30,636 nt of DNA from a virus. The translations under genes were made by a program, and so were the position numbers. The DNA lies in IMG/VR virus record IMGVR_UViG_3300020159_003798, positions 1 to 30,636 of that record; one strand, written 5' to 3'. The notes below the pieces were generated by a model. The model ran no database searches, was not told the origin of the DNA, and saw only the letters and a program-made list of their open reading frames with translations. Of the stretch, positions 1 through 7,065 are shown piece by piece; position 1 is the stretch's first letter, and every line of letters begins with the position of its first letter.

Positions 1-20
1 CCCCAAAACCCCAAAACCCC
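1..20 (+). repeat. Hypotrich-ciliate telomere repeat (C4A4C4A4C4)
   Basis: The first 20 bases are exactly two and a half CCCCAAAA units. This is the sequence, length and orientation (C-rich strand running 5' to 3' inward) of the double-stranded part of Oxytricha and Stylonychia macronuclear telomeres. Nothing else in the window resembles it. The sequence match is direct. That it is a real ciliate chromosome end joined to phage DNA, by assembly chimera, ligation or in-vivo telomere addition, is inference. Confidence 0.8.
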
Positions 21-78
21 TGAGATGGAAATGGAAATTAAGAAACACGGTGAGTAACGGTTAAATTTCAAGCTCTAA
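21..78. other. Non-coding stretch between telomere and phage coding sequence
   Basis: Roughly 58 bases, purine-rich on this strand for the first 35 or so. All that can be said of frame +1 is that it is closed by stops at 55-57 and 76-78; no gene is visible. The phage-like open frame starts right after the second stop. The stretch could be ciliate subtelomeric DNA, with the chimeric junction at about 55-80. The exact breakpoint cannot be fixed by eye. Confidence 0.4.
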
Positions 79-351
79 GTTCAAAGTAAAAACAGAAAAT
101 TAGTAGAAGCTGTAAATGACAAATCGTCTGTAGCTGAAGCTTTAAAACATCATGTAGTCTTACTAGAGCAAGATTTAAGTACTTGCCGTTTTGAACTTAA
201 GACTATGAAGTCTACCATTCAATCTTTGAATGACAAAGCAAAAGCTGCTAAAAAAACTTCTACTCCTAAAGTAGCTACAACTACTAAACCAGTAAAAGAA
301 GTTGCTACGATGTCGACGTCAAAACGCACTTACAAGAAAAAAGAAAAGTAA
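79..351 (+). CDS. 5'-truncated hypothetical protein with Lys/Thr-rich tail
   Basis: Frame +1 is open from just after the stop at 76-78 to TAA at 349-351, about 90 codons, with no ATG near its beginning. It therefore looks like the 3' end of a larger gene cut by the junction with the telomeric sequence. The visible part is a charged, heptad-like helix (roughly residues 5-55), then a Lys/Ala/Thr/Pro-rich flexible tail ending in a basic KKKEK. A coiled-coil structural or scaffold-like protein is possible but no family is recognised. Codon use matches the genes that follow. It ends 7 bases before the next start. Confidence 0.5.
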   Translation, partial: VQSKNRKLVEAVNDKSSVAEALKHHVVLLEQDLSTCRFELKTMKSTIQSLNDKAKAAKKTSTPKVATTTKPVKEVATMSTSKRTYKKKEK

Positions 352-358
352 CTGTTTA

Positions 359-736
359 ATGAAACAAGCTCCTTTCGAGCAGTTTATTAAAGGATTATTA
401 GATCAAACTGCCGCAGCAGACGCTTTAAGAGATTTAACAAAGAGGAATATTCCAGTTAATGATTCTTCTTTACTTTCTTCTATTGATGCTATGTTATTAG
501 ATAACTCAATTTCTGCACAATTTGATCCTGAAGGCTATCCAACGCCAGAAGCTAGCTTAAACATTCAGCGTAAACTTCAAGTGTTACTATCTACATTAGA
601 TGCGAATTTAGTTGTACCTGACCATCCTGATTATATTACAGTTAAGTTATGTATTAAGTATGTTAAAGACGGCTATTCACTTACTAAAGAAGCATTGGAG
701 TTTTTAAACATAATTTATAAAAGATATGCATACTAA
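359..736 (+). CDS. Hypothetical protein, 125 aa
   Basis: The ATG at 359 (MKQAPFEQF) is preferred over an upstream TTG at 302, because the TTG would read 19 basic residues out of the tail of the preceding gene. The product is acidic and probably mostly helical. Its middle contains a Pro/Tyr-rich turn (FDPEGYPTPEASL), and the C-terminal half has a Val/Tyr/Lys-rich helical region. No transmembrane segment or catalytic motif is visible and the family is not recognised. It overlaps the next start by 11 bases, so it is translated with the following small genes as one unit. Confidence 0.7.
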   Translation: MKQAPFEQFIKGLLDQTAAADALRDLTKRNIPVNDSSLLSSIDAMLLDNSISAQFDPEGYPTPEASLNIQRKLQVLLSTLDANLVVPDHPDYITVKLCIKYVKDGYSLTKEALEFLNIIYKRYAY

Positions 737-944
737 ATTATCTAATCAGTTAAAAAAAGTTTTAACTGAAGGCGAACTAAAACGATTATTAGAACTTAAA
801 AAAGCAACTGATCCTGACCTAGGTCAGCTTGGTTTAAGATCGTTTTTTCACGATCCTATAATATTTGATAAAGTAAAGACAATATACGACCCAACATGGT
901 TAGCGTATGACATATTTATTAATAGACATCTATATGAATTTTAA
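726..944 (+). CDS. Small hypothetical protein, 72 aa
   Basis: Begins inside the end of the previous gene (ATG at 726, previous stop at 734-736) and ends inside the next. The N-terminal third is a Lys/Leu/Glu amphipathic helix (LKKVLTEGELKRLLELKKA). The rest is rich in Phe, Ile, Asp and Tyr. No family is recognised. The reciprocal overlaps on both sides support it as a real gene in a polycistronic run of small phage proteins. Confidence 0.65.
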   Translation: MHTKLSNQLKKVLTEGELKRLLELKKATDPDLGQLGLRSFFHDPIIFDKVKTIYDPTWLAYDIFINRHLYEF

Positions 945-1383
945 TGAATATATAATTGACAAATCTGATTATGAGTTTTTTGATTCTTTACCAAAAGATG
1001 AAAAAATCATATTTCTATATGATCTTATCTGTGAAGACTTTTACGGTGCAGGATCTATAGATATTGAATCTACATCACAAACTAATACTAGTTTAAAAGA
1101 CTTTGATTCATTCTTAAAAGACTTTGAATCTAAATTATATCGTATAGTCGAAGCAACTATACGACTCGGGTCTGATGCTAATATCTTATTTATTAATGAC
1201 AGAGTTGTTATTAATTCTGAAAGTGAAGAAAGTTTAGCAGATGCAATATTAGATTTGACGTTAGAAGGTTTTGTGTTGCAAGAACAACAATTAAACTTAT
1301 ATCAGTTATCAATATTTCATCAACAACGTTACTGTAAGGTTTTAAAAATAATTGGTAATATAGGAAAAGTTTCTTTAAATTAA
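934..1383 (+). CDS. Hypothetical acidic protein, 149 aa
   Basis: The ATG at 934 is chosen because it sits at the classical overlap with the preceding gene (stop at 942-944); an ATG at 907 would add nine residues read from inside that gene. The protein is acidic and has a short internal near-repeat (LKDFDSFLKDFESKL at about residues 54-68). The C-terminal half is predicted helical, ending in a Gln/Leu-rich stretch and a basic tip. No motif, signal peptide or membrane segment is seen. It ends one base before a TTTG promoter element, so it closes the first small-gene unit. Confidence 0.65.
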   Translation: MNFNEYIIDKSDYEFFDSLPKDEKIIFLYDLICEDFYGAGSIDIESTSQTNTSLKDFDSFLKDFESKLYRIVEATIRLGSDANILFINDRVVINSESEESLADAILDLTLEGFVLQEQQLNLYQLSIFHQQRYCKVLKIIGNIGKVSLN

Positions 1384-1384
1384 A

Positions 1385-1416
1385 TTTGGTAGTATCAAAA
1401 GGTATACTTATCTTTA
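1385..1416 (+). promoter_or_regulatory. Host-type promoter, TTTG-N20-TATCTTTA
   Basis: TTTG at 1385-1388, a 20-base spacer, then TATCTTTA at 1409-1416. This fits the Bacteroidota primary-sigma consensus (TTTG near -33, TAnnTTTG near -7) except for the final base. It ends 18 bases upstream of the ATG at 1435, which leaves a short leader. It lies in the first true gap after three overlapping genes. Confidence 0.6.
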
Positions 1417-1434
1417 TGTATAGAAATTAAAAAT

Positions 1435-1686
1435 ATGCATTCAATTAAAAGAAATTTTATCAATTGGGAAGACAAATTAGTAGAAGTCAAACAAGTTTTT
1501 TGGATACATCACGTTAAAGATGTTAATATTATCAAAGAATGGCTTGATACAGACGTCTTATTACAGCGTGACGGTAAGTATTATTTTTGTGAAACTCTTC
1601 AAGAAGCAGATCTAATTGAAGAATTTACAAATGAAGAATTAAATTTAATTTCTTCAAAAACAGATTTGGATGTTCCAAATGAATAA
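1435..1686 (+). CDS. Small hypothetical protein, 83 aa
   Basis: Starts at ATG 1435 behind a host-type promoter and an A-rich leader with no Shine-Dalgarno sequence. The product is acidic. A Trp/Lys-rich N-terminal part (NWEDKLVEVKQVFWIHHV) is followed by what looks like a beta-hairpin (VLLQRDGKYYFC) and a very acidic helical C-terminus. It resembles small early phage proteins in size and charge, but I recognise no family. The -33 element of the next promoter lies within its last codons. Confidence 0.65.
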   Translation: MHSIKRNFINWEDKLVEVKQVFWIHHVKDVNIIKEWLDTDVLLQRDGKYYFCETLQEADLIEEFTNEELNLISSKTDLDVPNE

Positions 1687-1696
1687 CTTATATTTA
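1665..1696 (+). promoter_or_regulatory. Host-type promoter, TTTG-N20-TATATTTA
   Basis: TTTG at 1665-1668 inside the 3' end of the preceding gene, a 20-base spacer, then TATATTTA at 1689-1696. The spacing equals that of the promoters at 1385 and 4500. It precedes the UVDE gene (ATG 1724) by 27 bases. Confidence 0.6.
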
Positions 1697-1723
1697 AGTA
1701 TTAAAAATTAACAAATAAAAATT

Positions 1724-2653
1724 ATGGGCAGTATCGGTTACGCATGCATTAATATGACTTTAGGTAAGAAAGGTATTCTTACCGGCAGAGCAATGCGCAA
1801 AGCAACGTTAGAACTTAAAGGTTTAGAACACGCTTCACAATTAGCTTTGCAAAATGCTTTAGATTTAGAAACTATACTTAAATGGAATGTAGATAATAAT
1901 ATTTACTTCTTTCGTTTAGGTAGTGATTTATTTCCTTGGGGTAATAAAGTCGACGTTAATCAATTTCCAGATTTTAAGCAAATTTGTGATGTGCTAGCTC
2001 GATGTGGTCGATTCGCATCAGACAGCGGTGTGCGTATTACTACTCATCCAGGTCCATTTAATTTATTAGCTTCTCCTAAAGAAGATGTGGTTATCAATAC
2101 TATAAAAGATTTAGAGATGCATGCACTGTTATTTGACTTAATGGGTTTATCTCGCACTCCATACAACAAAATTAATATTCACGTAGGTGCTACCTATGGT
2201 GATAAGTACTCTGCAGCTGAGACTTGGTGTAGAAATTTTCATAGGCTATCCGAGGGCGTACAAGCCCGTTTAACTATCGAAAATGACGACAAAGCTTCTA
2301 TGTATTCTGTAAAAGATTTGCACGAACTTATTCATCAAAAAGTTGGTATCCCTATTGTGTTTGATTATCATCATCATACTTTTTGTGACGGTGATATGAC
2401 TGAAAAAGACGCATTGCAATTAGCAGTGTCTACTTGGAAAGATTGTAAGCCAGTTGTACATTATTCCGAGTCGAAATCTTTACACGAATCTAATGACAAG
2501 CTCAATCCTAGAGCACATTCAGATTACGTAACTAATTATATCGACACTCACGGATTTGACATTGATATTATGATTGAAGCTAAGGCAAAAGAACTTGCTC
2601 TTTTGAATTATTTAAGTCTGCATAAAAATTCTTTTGAAAAAAATGCTGTTTAA
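1724..2653 (+). CDS. uvsE: UV-damage endonuclease (UVDE/UvsE family)
   Basis: UVDE enzymes nick DNA 5' to UV photoproducts and start an excision pathway independent of UvrABC. This 309-aa protein has the family's TIM-barrel pattern from the N-terminal IGYACIN strand onward. All metal-ligand motifs expected of the family are visible: H108 (TTHPG), H153 (NIHVGA), E186 (LTIEND), D214 and H217 (FDYHHHT), H246 (VVHYSE), H265 (RAHSDY) and E285 (MIEAKAK). The length is typical for bacterial UVDE, and no essential residue looks lost. It has its own host-type promoter, which suggests early expression. The role is probably repair of phage DNA in a sunlit or surface habitat. The activity is inferred from motifs only. 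Confidence 0.92.
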   Translation: MGSIGYACINMTLGKKGILTGRAMRKATLELKGLEHASQLALQNALDLETILKWNVDNNIYFFRLGSDLFPWGNKVDVNQFPDFKQICDVLARCGRFASDSGVRITTHPGPFNLLASPKEDVVINTIKDLEMHALLFDLMGLSRTPYNKINIHVGATYGDKYSAAETWCRNFHRLSEGVQARLTIENDDKASMYSVKDLHELIHQKVGIPIVFDYHHHTFCDGDMTEKDALQLAVSTWKDCKPVVHYSESKSLHESNDKLNPRAHSDYVTNYIDTHGFDIDIMIEAKAKELALLNYLSLHKNSFEKNAV

Positions 2654-2737
2654 AAAACATTAACATAATTATATTCTTATTTTATAATTATATATAAGTA
2701 TATATTATATTCTATTACAATTAAAATATTATTTAAC

Positions 2738-2917
2738 ATGAGATACAAAGAACATACCGTTAGAAAATTAGAAGCTCAAGCTACTAAACTTAAAACATTA
2801 CAACGATCAATTAACAATGCTGATATTAGCGGACCTGAAGCTGTACAATTTTTAGAGATGATAATTAAAGATATACACGCAGTTGTTGAACGTTTAGAAT
2901 TAGAGCCTAATGAATAA
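2738..2917 (+). CDS. Small helical protein, 59 aa
   Basis: ATG at 2738 follows an 84-base, almost pure A/T gap in which I see no clean TTTG/TAnnTTTA pair. The gene ends with a TAA at 2915-2917 that overlaps the next start (ATG 2910). The product is charged and probably two helices (KLEAQATKLKTLQRSI, then EAVQFLEMIIKDIHAVVERLEL), as in a small coiled-coil partner protein. The tight overlap with a membrane/coiled-coil gene suggests co-translation. The family is not recognised. Confidence 0.65.
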   Translation: MRYKEHTVRKLEAQATKLKTLQRSINNADISGPEAVQFLEMIIKDIHAVVERLELEPNE

Positions 2918-3941
2918 GACTACACTGAAAATATTTGTTGGGCTAATTGCTTTATCATTAGCCTTTTGCGCAGCATTCTTTTCAATAATAGGATTATCAA
3001 AACTATTTGCAGGAGCAGCGTTAGCAGTTATTATAATGGCTTCATCTTTAGAAGCTTCAAAATTAGTAATTGCTTCGTTCCTGTATCAATTTTGGAATAC
3101 TGTAAATAAAACTTTAAGAGCATATCTTTTAGTTGCAGTTTCAATTATTATGATAATTACTTCAATTGGTATTTATGGATTTTTATCTGGTGCGTATCAA
3201 ACTACTAAATCAAAATACGATTTAACTCAAACTCATGTAGATAGCTTAACAGCTAAACAAATATATTACGAGTCTTCAGTTAATACATTTAAAAATCAAT
3301 TAGATAATAAAAATAATCAATTAAATAATTTAACATCAATTAGAAATTCACAAGAACAACGAGCAACTCAATTAATCACTTCAAATAGATCTTCTAATTC
3401 AGCAGATAGAAGTGCTAGACAAACAGACGCTAGTATTAAGACATTGAATTTAGATATTGATAGTTTAAACAAACAAATTATATCATACACTGACTCAGTT
3501 ACTAAAATTAAAGTAGCCATAACTCAGTTAGTATTAAAAAATGAAATCTCCTCAGAATTAGGTTCTTTAGTTTATATTTCAAAAATATTAAACGTGCCTA
3601 TGAATAAAGTAGTTAATGTATTAATAATACTCTTTATCATTGTATTTGATCCATTAGCAATTTGTATGGTATTAGCATTTAATTTTCTTAATAAACCAGA
3701 ATCTAATATTATAGAGGAAGATATAGAGTCGATTATCGGCGAAATTTACCCTGAACTGCCTTCAGATCACCCCCAAATTCAGCCTGAAATTGAACACTTG
3801 GATATTGTATCCCCTGAAGAGGAAAATCAGACTGTACAACCCCAAATAATTAATGATCGAGCCGCAGAAAAAGCTGCAAAATTACAAAAATCAGTTGGCG
3901 GAGCAATATCTGTGCAGTCAGGAGATGTTAAAACGTATTAA
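2910..3941 (+). CDS. Membrane protein with long coiled-coil domain
   Basis: The 343-aa product has three hydrophobic segments near the N-terminus (about residues 8-28, 32-58 and 72-94). A long Gln/Asn/Ser-rich coiled-coil region follows (about 100-215), then a fourth membrane segment (about 234-260) and an acidic, Pro-rich cytoplasmic-type tail. Glu and Ser inside the second segment (ASSLEASK) suggest functional polar residues. The layout is that of an inner-membrane protein with the coil on one side, such as a lysis, exclusion or membrane-anchoring factor, but none of these can be assigned. It overlaps the 59-aa helical gene upstream, a possible partner. Confidence 0.7.
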   Translation: MNKTTLKIFVGLIALSLAFCAAFFSIIGLSKLFAGAALAVIIMASSLEASKLVIASFLYQFWNTVNKTLRAYLLVAVSIIMIITSIGIYGFLSGAYQTTKSKYDLTQTHVDSLTAKQIYYESSVNTFKNQLDNKNNQLNNLTSIRNSQEQRATQLITSNRSSNSADRSARQTDASIKTLNLDIDSLNKQIISYTDSVTKIKVAITQLVLKNEISSELGSLVYISKILNVPMNKVVNVLIILFIIVFDPLAICMVLAFNFLNKPESNIIEEDIESIIGEIYPELPSDHPQIQPEIEHLDIVSPEEENQTVQPQIINDRAAEKAAKLQKSVGGAISVQSGDVKTY

Positions 3942-3959
3942 CAATTATCAAATAGAGTT

Positions 3960-4493
3960 ATGAAAAAGAAAAAATTAGAAAAAGGACAATTTGCTGAATC
4001 TGAATTTAAAACCAAAATTGTTGAAGGTCGTAGAACGATGATTTGTCAAAATTCAAAACCTGGAGGTAAGTATTGGAAAGGGCATTTTTGTGATACTTGG
4101 TCCGCAGTTTCAAATGAATGCACATCTATATTATGTTATCAATGTGTGCTACGATCTGTTGAGGCGCCTGTAATTAGAGGTATTGGTACTCCGAAATCAG
4201 ATAAACCTAAAGGTTGGAAATTTATGAAAGTATTCGTAGCTCAAGATGGTACTGTATATCATAAAGGAGAAGAACAACCTTCACTAAAAGGCACGCTACC
4301 TGTAACAGTAATTGAGCCAAAAGAGCCAAAAAAGAAAATCACCAAAGAAGAAAAGCAAGCTCAAATTCACGCCTTAGGATTAGAAATTCAAGAATTGAAA
4401 ACAATATTGTATTCAGAACAAAGAAAAGGTAAACGAGCTGATGCGACTCGCAAATTATCAAAGGCAAACCGAGAACTTAAAAAATTAATGTAA
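3960..4493 (+). CDS. Cys-rich basic protein, possible zinc binder, 177 aa
   Basis: Residues 25-65 hold five cysteines, including a CYQC pair and an upstream cysteine near a Trp/Gly-rich stretch (GGKYWKGHFCDTW). This is compatible with a zinc ribbon or small metal site. A beta-type middle (KVFVAQDGTVYHKGEE) follows, then a Lys/Glu-rich C-terminal helix (KKKITKEEKQAQIHALG). A nucleic-acid-binding role is plausible from charge and cysteines, but no family is recognised. The last codons lie next to the host-type promoter of the ClpP gene. Confidence 0.65.
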   Translation: MKKKKLEKGQFAESEFKTKIVEGRRTMICQNSKPGGKYWKGHFCDTWSAVSNECTSILCYQCVLRSVEAPVIRGIGTPKSDKPKGWKFMKVFVAQDGTVYHKGEEQPSLKGTLPVTVIEPKEPKKKITKEEKQAQIHALGLEIQELKTILYSEQRKGKRADATRKLSKANRELKKLM

Positions 4494-4499
4494 GATAAC

Positions 4500-4531
4500 T
4501 TTGGAGTAATCGAAAGATTATCTTATATTTA
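4500..4531 (+). promoter_or_regulatory. Host-type promoter, TTTG-N20-TATATTTA, with palindromic spacer
   Basis: TTTG at 4500-4503, spacer of 20, TATATTTA at 4524-4531; ATG follows at 4546. Bases 4513-4533 are identical to 26807-26827 ahead of the primase gene. The shared stretch contains AAGAT-T-ATCTT, an odd palindrome just upstream of the -7 element, where a repressor or activator could bind. Confidence 0.65.
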
Positions 4532-4545
4532 ATAAAATTAGTAAA

Positions 4546-5199
4546 ATGAATAAATTACTTAAAAATATAAACATACCTAGAAATGGGTTATATGATGAAG
4601 ATATGAATAGTAAATCAAAATTATCTAAACGTAGCGATTTAGAAGTTGAAGAATCAACCATTTTTAATGAGATTGATTATGGCGTAAACATAGAAGAATC
4701 GATTATTTACTTACATGGAGACATTCAGTTAGGTAATTTATTTGATTTTATTTCTAAAGTAAGAATTATCTTAGTAAATCGTCCAGAAGAGAAAAAGGGC
4801 GATCCTATCAATTTGTTAATTAACTCTAATGGAGGAGATGTATATGAAGCATTAGGTATTATTGACTATATTGAATCTTTAGAAGTTCCAGTTAATATTA
4901 TCGCTCGCGGACGAGCAATGTCAGCAGGTGCAATGATTTTATGTTGTGGTACTGGAGTTAGAGCCGCTTCTAAATCAACCACTATTATGGTTCATGAAGC
5001 TTCGGCTGAGATTTTTGGTAAATCAGCAGACATTAAAGCAAATGCAGATCATATCGATGATTTAGAAGATGATTTTTATAAAATCATGGCAATTAAAACA
5101 AAACATGATGAAGAGTTTTGGCGCAAAGCTTGTCGCAAAGACTATTATATGTCTGCAGTAAAAGCAAAAGAATTAGGATTAATTGACGAAATAATTTAA
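4546..5199 (+). CDS. ClpP-like serine protease (family S14)
   Basis: The 217-aa protein has the ClpP/crotonase fold signature. The catalytic triad can be placed as S126 (GRAMSAGAM), H150 (IMVHEAS) and D199 (RKDYYMSAVKAKELGLID), matching the spacing and context of ClpP Ser/His/Asp. The substrate-binding loop LINSNGGDV is also present. An N-terminal extension of about 45 residues, acidic and Ser/Lys-rich, precedes the core and could be a propeptide or targeting segment. Phage ClpP-like enzymes act as prohead proteases in some groups or remodel host proteolysis in others. With no head genes nearby, and with a host-type promoter, an early or middle non-capsid role seems more likely (inference). 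Confidence 0.88.
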   Translation: MNKLLKNINIPRNGLYDEDMNSKSKLSKRSDLEVEESTIFNEIDYGVNIEESIIYLHGDIQLGNLFDFISKVRIILVNRPEEKKGDPINLLINSNGGDVYEALGIIDYIESLEVPVNIIARGRAMSAGAMILCCGTGVRAASKSTTIMVHEASAEIFGKSADIKANADHIDDLEDDFYKIMAIKTKHDEEFWRKACRKDYYMSAVKAKELGLIDEII

Positions 5200-5202
5200 G
5201 TT

Positions 5203-5943
5203 ATGAAACAAAATACAGAGGCTCAATGGGAGCAATTAATGTTATATATTGAAACGTACATTCAAAGTCCTCGTAAAGAAGCGTTGATTGCAATGTATGA
5301 ATCGCTAGCTGATCGTATATTAACAGCACCAGCATCTTCAAATTCTTCTAGACATAATTGTTGGCCAGGCGGCTACATTGATCATGTTAATCGAGTTGTA
5401 AAATGTGCTATTGAATTATGGGAAACTTGGGATTCGTTAGGTGCTGATACTAAAAACTATACTAAAGAAGAATTAGTATTTTCTGCTATTAATCATGACT
5501 TAGGAAAAGTAGGTTCTTCGACAGACGATTATTATATTCCTAACGATTCTGATTGGCACGTAAAAAGAGGACAGATTTATAAAATCAATCCTAAATTACA
5601 ATTTATGAAAGTTCCAGATCGAAGTGTATTTTTACTTCAAGAATTTGGAGTAGAATATTCTGAAAATGAATATTTAGCAATTAAACTTCATGACGGATTA
5701 TATTCAAAAGGAAATGAATCTTATTTAATGGCAGGTCAACCTGAATTTGCATTAAAAACGGATTTACCAATTCTTTTACATCACGCTGATCATTTAGCTA
5801 CTTTAATTGAAAAATCTATAGAACATCAACCTGAAGTAGTAGAATTACCTACTACAAATAAAATTAAATCAAAATTAACTAACGTAAATGATCCAATAGC
5901 TGATGCTAGTTTAAAGGATGCATTTAATGAATTATTCGGATAA
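5203..5943 (+). CDS. HD-domain metal-dependent phosphohydrolase
   Basis: The 246-aa protein has the HD superfamily metal site: H61 (YIDHVNRV), H98-D99 (NHDLGK) and D196 (HHADHLA), in the usual order. Members hydrolyse nucleotides or phosphodiesters, for example dNTPs, cyclic nucleotides or nucleic-acid ends. The substrate here cannot be read from sequence. The start is 3 bases after the ClpP-like stop, so the two are very likely co-transcribed and perhaps coupled in translation. The C-terminal 45 residues look like a low-complexity tail. Confidence 0.8.
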   Translation: MKQNTEAQWEQLMLYIETYIQSPRKEALIAMYESLADRILTAPASSNSSRHNCWPGGYIDHVNRVVKCAIELWETWDSLGADTKNYTKEELVFSAINHDLGKVGSSTDDYYIPNDSDWHVKRGQIYKINPKLQFMKVPDRSVFLLQEFGVEYSENEYLAIKLHDGLYSKGNESYLMAGQPEFALKTDLPILLHHADHLATLIEKSIEHQPEVVELPTTNKIKSKLTNVNDPIADASLKDAFNELFG

Positions 5944-5944
5944 C

Positions 5945-6238
5945 ATGATTATTATTTTAACAATTACAATATTATCTTTGATCAGTATTGGATTAGGTTA
6001 TGGATGTTATAATCTAATCAAACAAAATGAAGCTTTAGAAGAAGCCGCATTATTTTATCAAACTAAGTTTGACGAAATTCGTGAAAAAGCATTACAAACA
6101 GAAATTCAATTAAAAGAATTAGATCTTAAAGGAGCATTTGAATCAGACGACGAAGTTGGGTTTGTATTTACATCAATTAAAGATATTAGTTCAGGATTAA
6201 ACCAAACAATACAAGACGCATATGAATACACTAGATAA
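5945..6238 (+). CDS. Single-pass membrane protein, 97 aa
   Basis: The ATG at 5945 (MIIILTITIL) is preferred over an upstream ATG at 5918, which lies inside the HD-protein gene and would place nine polar residues before the membrane helix. Residues 1-25 form one hydrophobic segment, followed by a Glu/Lys/Leu coiled coil (about 28-65) and a short acidic motif (SDDEVGFVF). The topology is an N-terminal anchor with a cytoplasmic coil. It overlaps the sigma-factor gene downstream by 17 bases. Family unknown. Confidence 0.65.
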   Translation: MIIILTITILSLISIGLGYGCYNLIKQNEALEEAALFYQTKFDEIREKALQTEIQLKELDLKGAFESDDEVGFVFTSIKDISSGLNQTIQDAYEYTR

Positions 6239-7043
6239 TTTAGAAAATATTGAACTAACAAAACCTATTGAAGTTCCTGAAGTAGAATTGGCATTAACAA
6301 ATGAACCAAAAACTCGAGGACGTAAGCCAAAAAATAAACAGTATTTTACAAAAGATACTGAAAATGCAATTTTGCTTTATAATCAATTAGAAGATAATTA
6401 TGATCGAAATAAATTGTATGATGCTCAAATCAAATATCCATTTGATAAATTAGTTGAAAATATTATTCACACTTTTAAGTTTTATCATTTTGATGTGCCG
6501 TATGAAGATGTTAAACATGAAGTAGTTGCATTTTTAAATGAAAAGATTCATAAATATACTGACCCTACTAAAGGCAAAGCGTTTTCTTATTTTTCAATCA
6601 TTGCAAAGAATTATTTGATAATTCATAATAATACAAATTACAACAAATTTAAAAATACTGAACAGCCTGAAGCAATTGACGCTAGACGTAATATCATTAA
6701 TGAAGTTATGCGTGAAGAAGACATTCAAGAAAAATCAGAGTTTATGGATTTATTTGTAAAGTATATGGATGACAATCTAAATACCTTATTCAAAAAGCAT
6801 GCAGATATTCAAGTAGCTGATTCAGTATTAGAATTATTTAAAAATAGAGTGAATATTGAAAACTTCAATAAAAAAGCTCTTTATATTATGATTCGCGATC
6901 GTACCGGAGTTAAGACTCAGTATATTACTAGAGTCGTTAATACGATGAAAAATGCTTATATTGAAATGTATTATAATTACAAACATACAGGATTTGCAAC
7001 GTTAAATCAATCTAAATTTAAAAAGTCAGAATTCCTAGAATAA
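6222..7043 (+). CDS. 55: Late-transcription sigma factor, T4 gp55-like
   Basis: T4 gp55 is a minimal sigma factor that directs host RNA polymerase to late promoters. This 273-aa protein has, after a charged N-terminal region containing RGRKPKNK, a sigma region-2-like core at about residues 70-145. The core includes the helix FDKLVENIIHTFKF and the motif KGKAFSYFSIIAKNYLI, which matches the gp55-family pattern of an (F/Y)SYF.xIAKNxxI helix after a 'Y.P.KGK' turn. The C-terminal part (about 180-250) is helical and may hold a second DNA- or clamp-binding region. It is longer than T4 gp55. It stands directly before the structural module whose gaps carry ATATTTAT motifs. Moderate confidence in the exact family; the sigma-like core is clear to the eye. 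Confidence 0.7.
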   Translation: MNTLDNLENIELTKPIEVPEVELALTNEPKTRGRKPKNKQYFTKDTENAILLYNQLEDNYDRNKLYDAQIKYPFDKLVENIIHTFKFYHFDVPYEDVKHEVVAFLNEKIHKYTDPTKGKAFSYFSIIAKNYLIIHNNTNYNKFKNTEQPEAIDARRNIINEVMREEDIQEKSEFMDLFVKYMDDNLNTLFKKHADIQVADSVLELFKNRVNIENFNKKALYIMIRDRTGVKTQYITRVVNTMKNAYIEMYYNYKHTGFATLNQSKFKKSEFLE

Positions 7044-7044
7044 G

Positions 7045-7052
7045 ATATTTAT
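7045..7052 (+). promoter_or_regulatory. Candidate late promoter ATATTTAT
   Basis: ATATTTAT lies in the 22-base gap before ATG 7066, the first structural-type gene. It is followed by TTTAAAGG, whose AAAGGA also gives a weak Shine-Dalgarno match. The same core occurs in six other structural-gene gaps. The assignment as a late promoter rests on position and recurrence. Confidence 0.45.
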
Positions 7053-7065
7053 TTTAAAGGAATTT

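Noticed and set aside
45-60. GGTGAGTAACG resembling a stretch of bacterial 16S rRNA
   Set aside because: Only about 11 bases match and the flanks do not follow rRNA; treated as chance.
302-358. TTG start giving a 144-aa form of the gene at 359
   Set aside because: The extra residues are the tail of the preceding gene read in another frame; ATG at 359 is better placed.
911-919. ATATTTAT before ATG 934 as a late promoter
   Set aside because: It lies in coding sequence among small genes with host-type promoters; the 8-mer also occurs by chance inside other coding regions (for example near 7119 and 18490).
2654-2737. Promoter in the A/T-only gap before 2738
   Set aside because: Many TATA-like strings but no TTTG at the right distance and no clear ATATTTAT; nothing specific can be claimed.
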